Shown: positions 5,982 to 6,084 of the stretch, one piece after another
How positions within the stretch are numbered: the first letter of the stretch is position 1
Layout: every line of letters starts with the position of its first letter
Source: Candidatus Manganitrophaceae bacterium
Lineage (GTDB): Bacteria > Nitrospirota > Nitrospiria > SBBL01 > Manganitrophaceae
DNA: 6,084 bases
Assembly (NCBI GenBank): GCA_004297235.1
Contig: SCUR01000092.1
Span: 1-6,084 of the forward strand
Reading direction: 5' to 3'
Position numbers and translations under genes: made by a program
Notes under the pieces: model-generated
Seen by the model: only the letters and a program-made list of their open reading frames with translations
The model's database searches: none
What the model was told of the DNA's origin: nothing

Positions 5982-5987
5982 AAGGAG
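5982..5987 (+). promoter_or_regulatory. Shine-Dalgarno AAGGAG of rho
   Basis: AAGGAG with a 6-nt spacer to the ATG at 5994, which fixes the rho start. Confidence 0.88.
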
Positions 5988-5993
5988 AAAAAG

Positions 5994-6084
5994 ATGAATC
6001 TTGCCGAACTAAAAGAGAAAAGCATCGGAGAGCTCAATGAAGTGGCCCGGGAGCTGAAAATCGAGGGGGCCAGCAACCTGAGGA
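5994..6084 (+). CDS. rho: Transcription termination factor Rho, N-terminal fragment
   Basis: Only the first 30 codons are in the window; the gene continues past the right edge. The translation MNLAELKEKSIGELNEVA, followed by RELKIEGASNLR, is the start of the Rho_N domain, the small helical subdomain that precedes the RNA-binding cold-shock domain in the hexameric RNA helicase Rho. The pattern N-L-ELK-K-I-EL---A-EL-IEGAS-LRK is characteristic of Rho from many bacteria. The RNA-binding and ATPase parts lie outside, so completeness cannot be judged. It is divergent from the lipoprotein operon and probably transcribed from the promoter at 5600-5628. Confidence 0.9.
   Translation, partial: MNLAELKEKSIGELNEVARELKIEGASNLR

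Larger units (their letters stand above)
5635..5993 (+). promoter_or_regulatory. Long untranslated leader of rho, candidate Rho-autoregulation region
   Basis: About 360 nt lie between the predicted start site and the rho ATG without any sizeable ORF. The leader is AT-rich and has C-over-G stretches, as expected for Rho loading: 5731-5790 has about 16 C to 7 G, 5821-5860 about 14 C to 5 G, and 5921-5930 has 6 C and no G. In E. coli the rho leader is known to be attenuated by Rho itself; a similar feedback here is inference. I see no stem followed by a T-run that would be an intrinsic terminator, and no riboswitch family I recognise. Two tiny reading frames occur: a 4-codon one (5804-5818) just behind AAAGGA, and a 14-codon one (5858-5902) with no Shine-Dalgarno. 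Confidence 0.5.

Noticed and set aside
5635..5993. Riboswitch or known structured RNA in the rho leader
   Set aside because: I could not match any familiar conserved core or a terminator/antiterminator pair; only short stems are visible.

Overview
The window looks like chromosomal DNA from a Gram-negative (diderm) bacterium. Coding DNA is GC-rich with mostly G or C at third codon positions. It encodes two lipoproteins of outer-membrane type next to LpoB, an activator of peptidoglycan synthases, and ends in the first codons of the termination factor gene rho. The overall style (LPP20, LpoB and COG3014 proteins beside rho) would fit Nitrospirota or a deltaproteobacterium-like lineage, but the sequence alone does not fix the taxon. 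There are no tRNA or rRNA genes, insertion sequences, CRISPR arrays or attachment sites that I can see.

Minus strand, read from right to left. A strong sigma70-type promoter (-35 TTGACA, 16-bp spacer, -10 TATATT, 5516-5543) starts a tight four-gene operon: an LPP20-family lipoprotein (4916-5482), LpoB (4269-4874), a large COG3014-like lipoprotein (2843-4255) and a second LPP20-type exported protein without a lipidation cysteine (1795-2823). Gaps are only 41, 13 and 19 nt. After 117 nt comes a membrane-anchored protein of the formylglycine-generating-enzyme (FGE/SUMF1) fold (745-1677) that lacks the two catalytic cysteines. A 342-nt non-coding gap follows, and then the N-terminal 134 codons of a gene starting with a degenerate response-regulator receiver domain (1-402, continuing out of the window).

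Plus strand. Divergent from the lipoprotein operon lies a perfect-consensus sigma70 promoter (TTGACA, 17 bp, TATAAT, 5600-5628). It opens a leader of about 360 nt with no substantial ORF but with C-rich, G-poor stretches. The leader ends at a good ribosome-binding site and the start of rho (5994 onward). It is a reasonable candidate for Rho-dependent autoregulation of rho.

How the genes work together: the four-gene operon is probably an envelope module. LpoB is expected to stimulate a class A penicillin-binding protein from the outer membrane, and the COG3014 and LPP20 proteins are conserved partners of unknown function. The FGE-like protein may be cotranscribed, since no terminator separates it, but its role is unknown. 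I do not see a clearly novel system. The most interesting points are the composition of the lipoprotein operon, the loss of catalytic residues in both the FGE-like protein and the receiver domain, and the rho leader.
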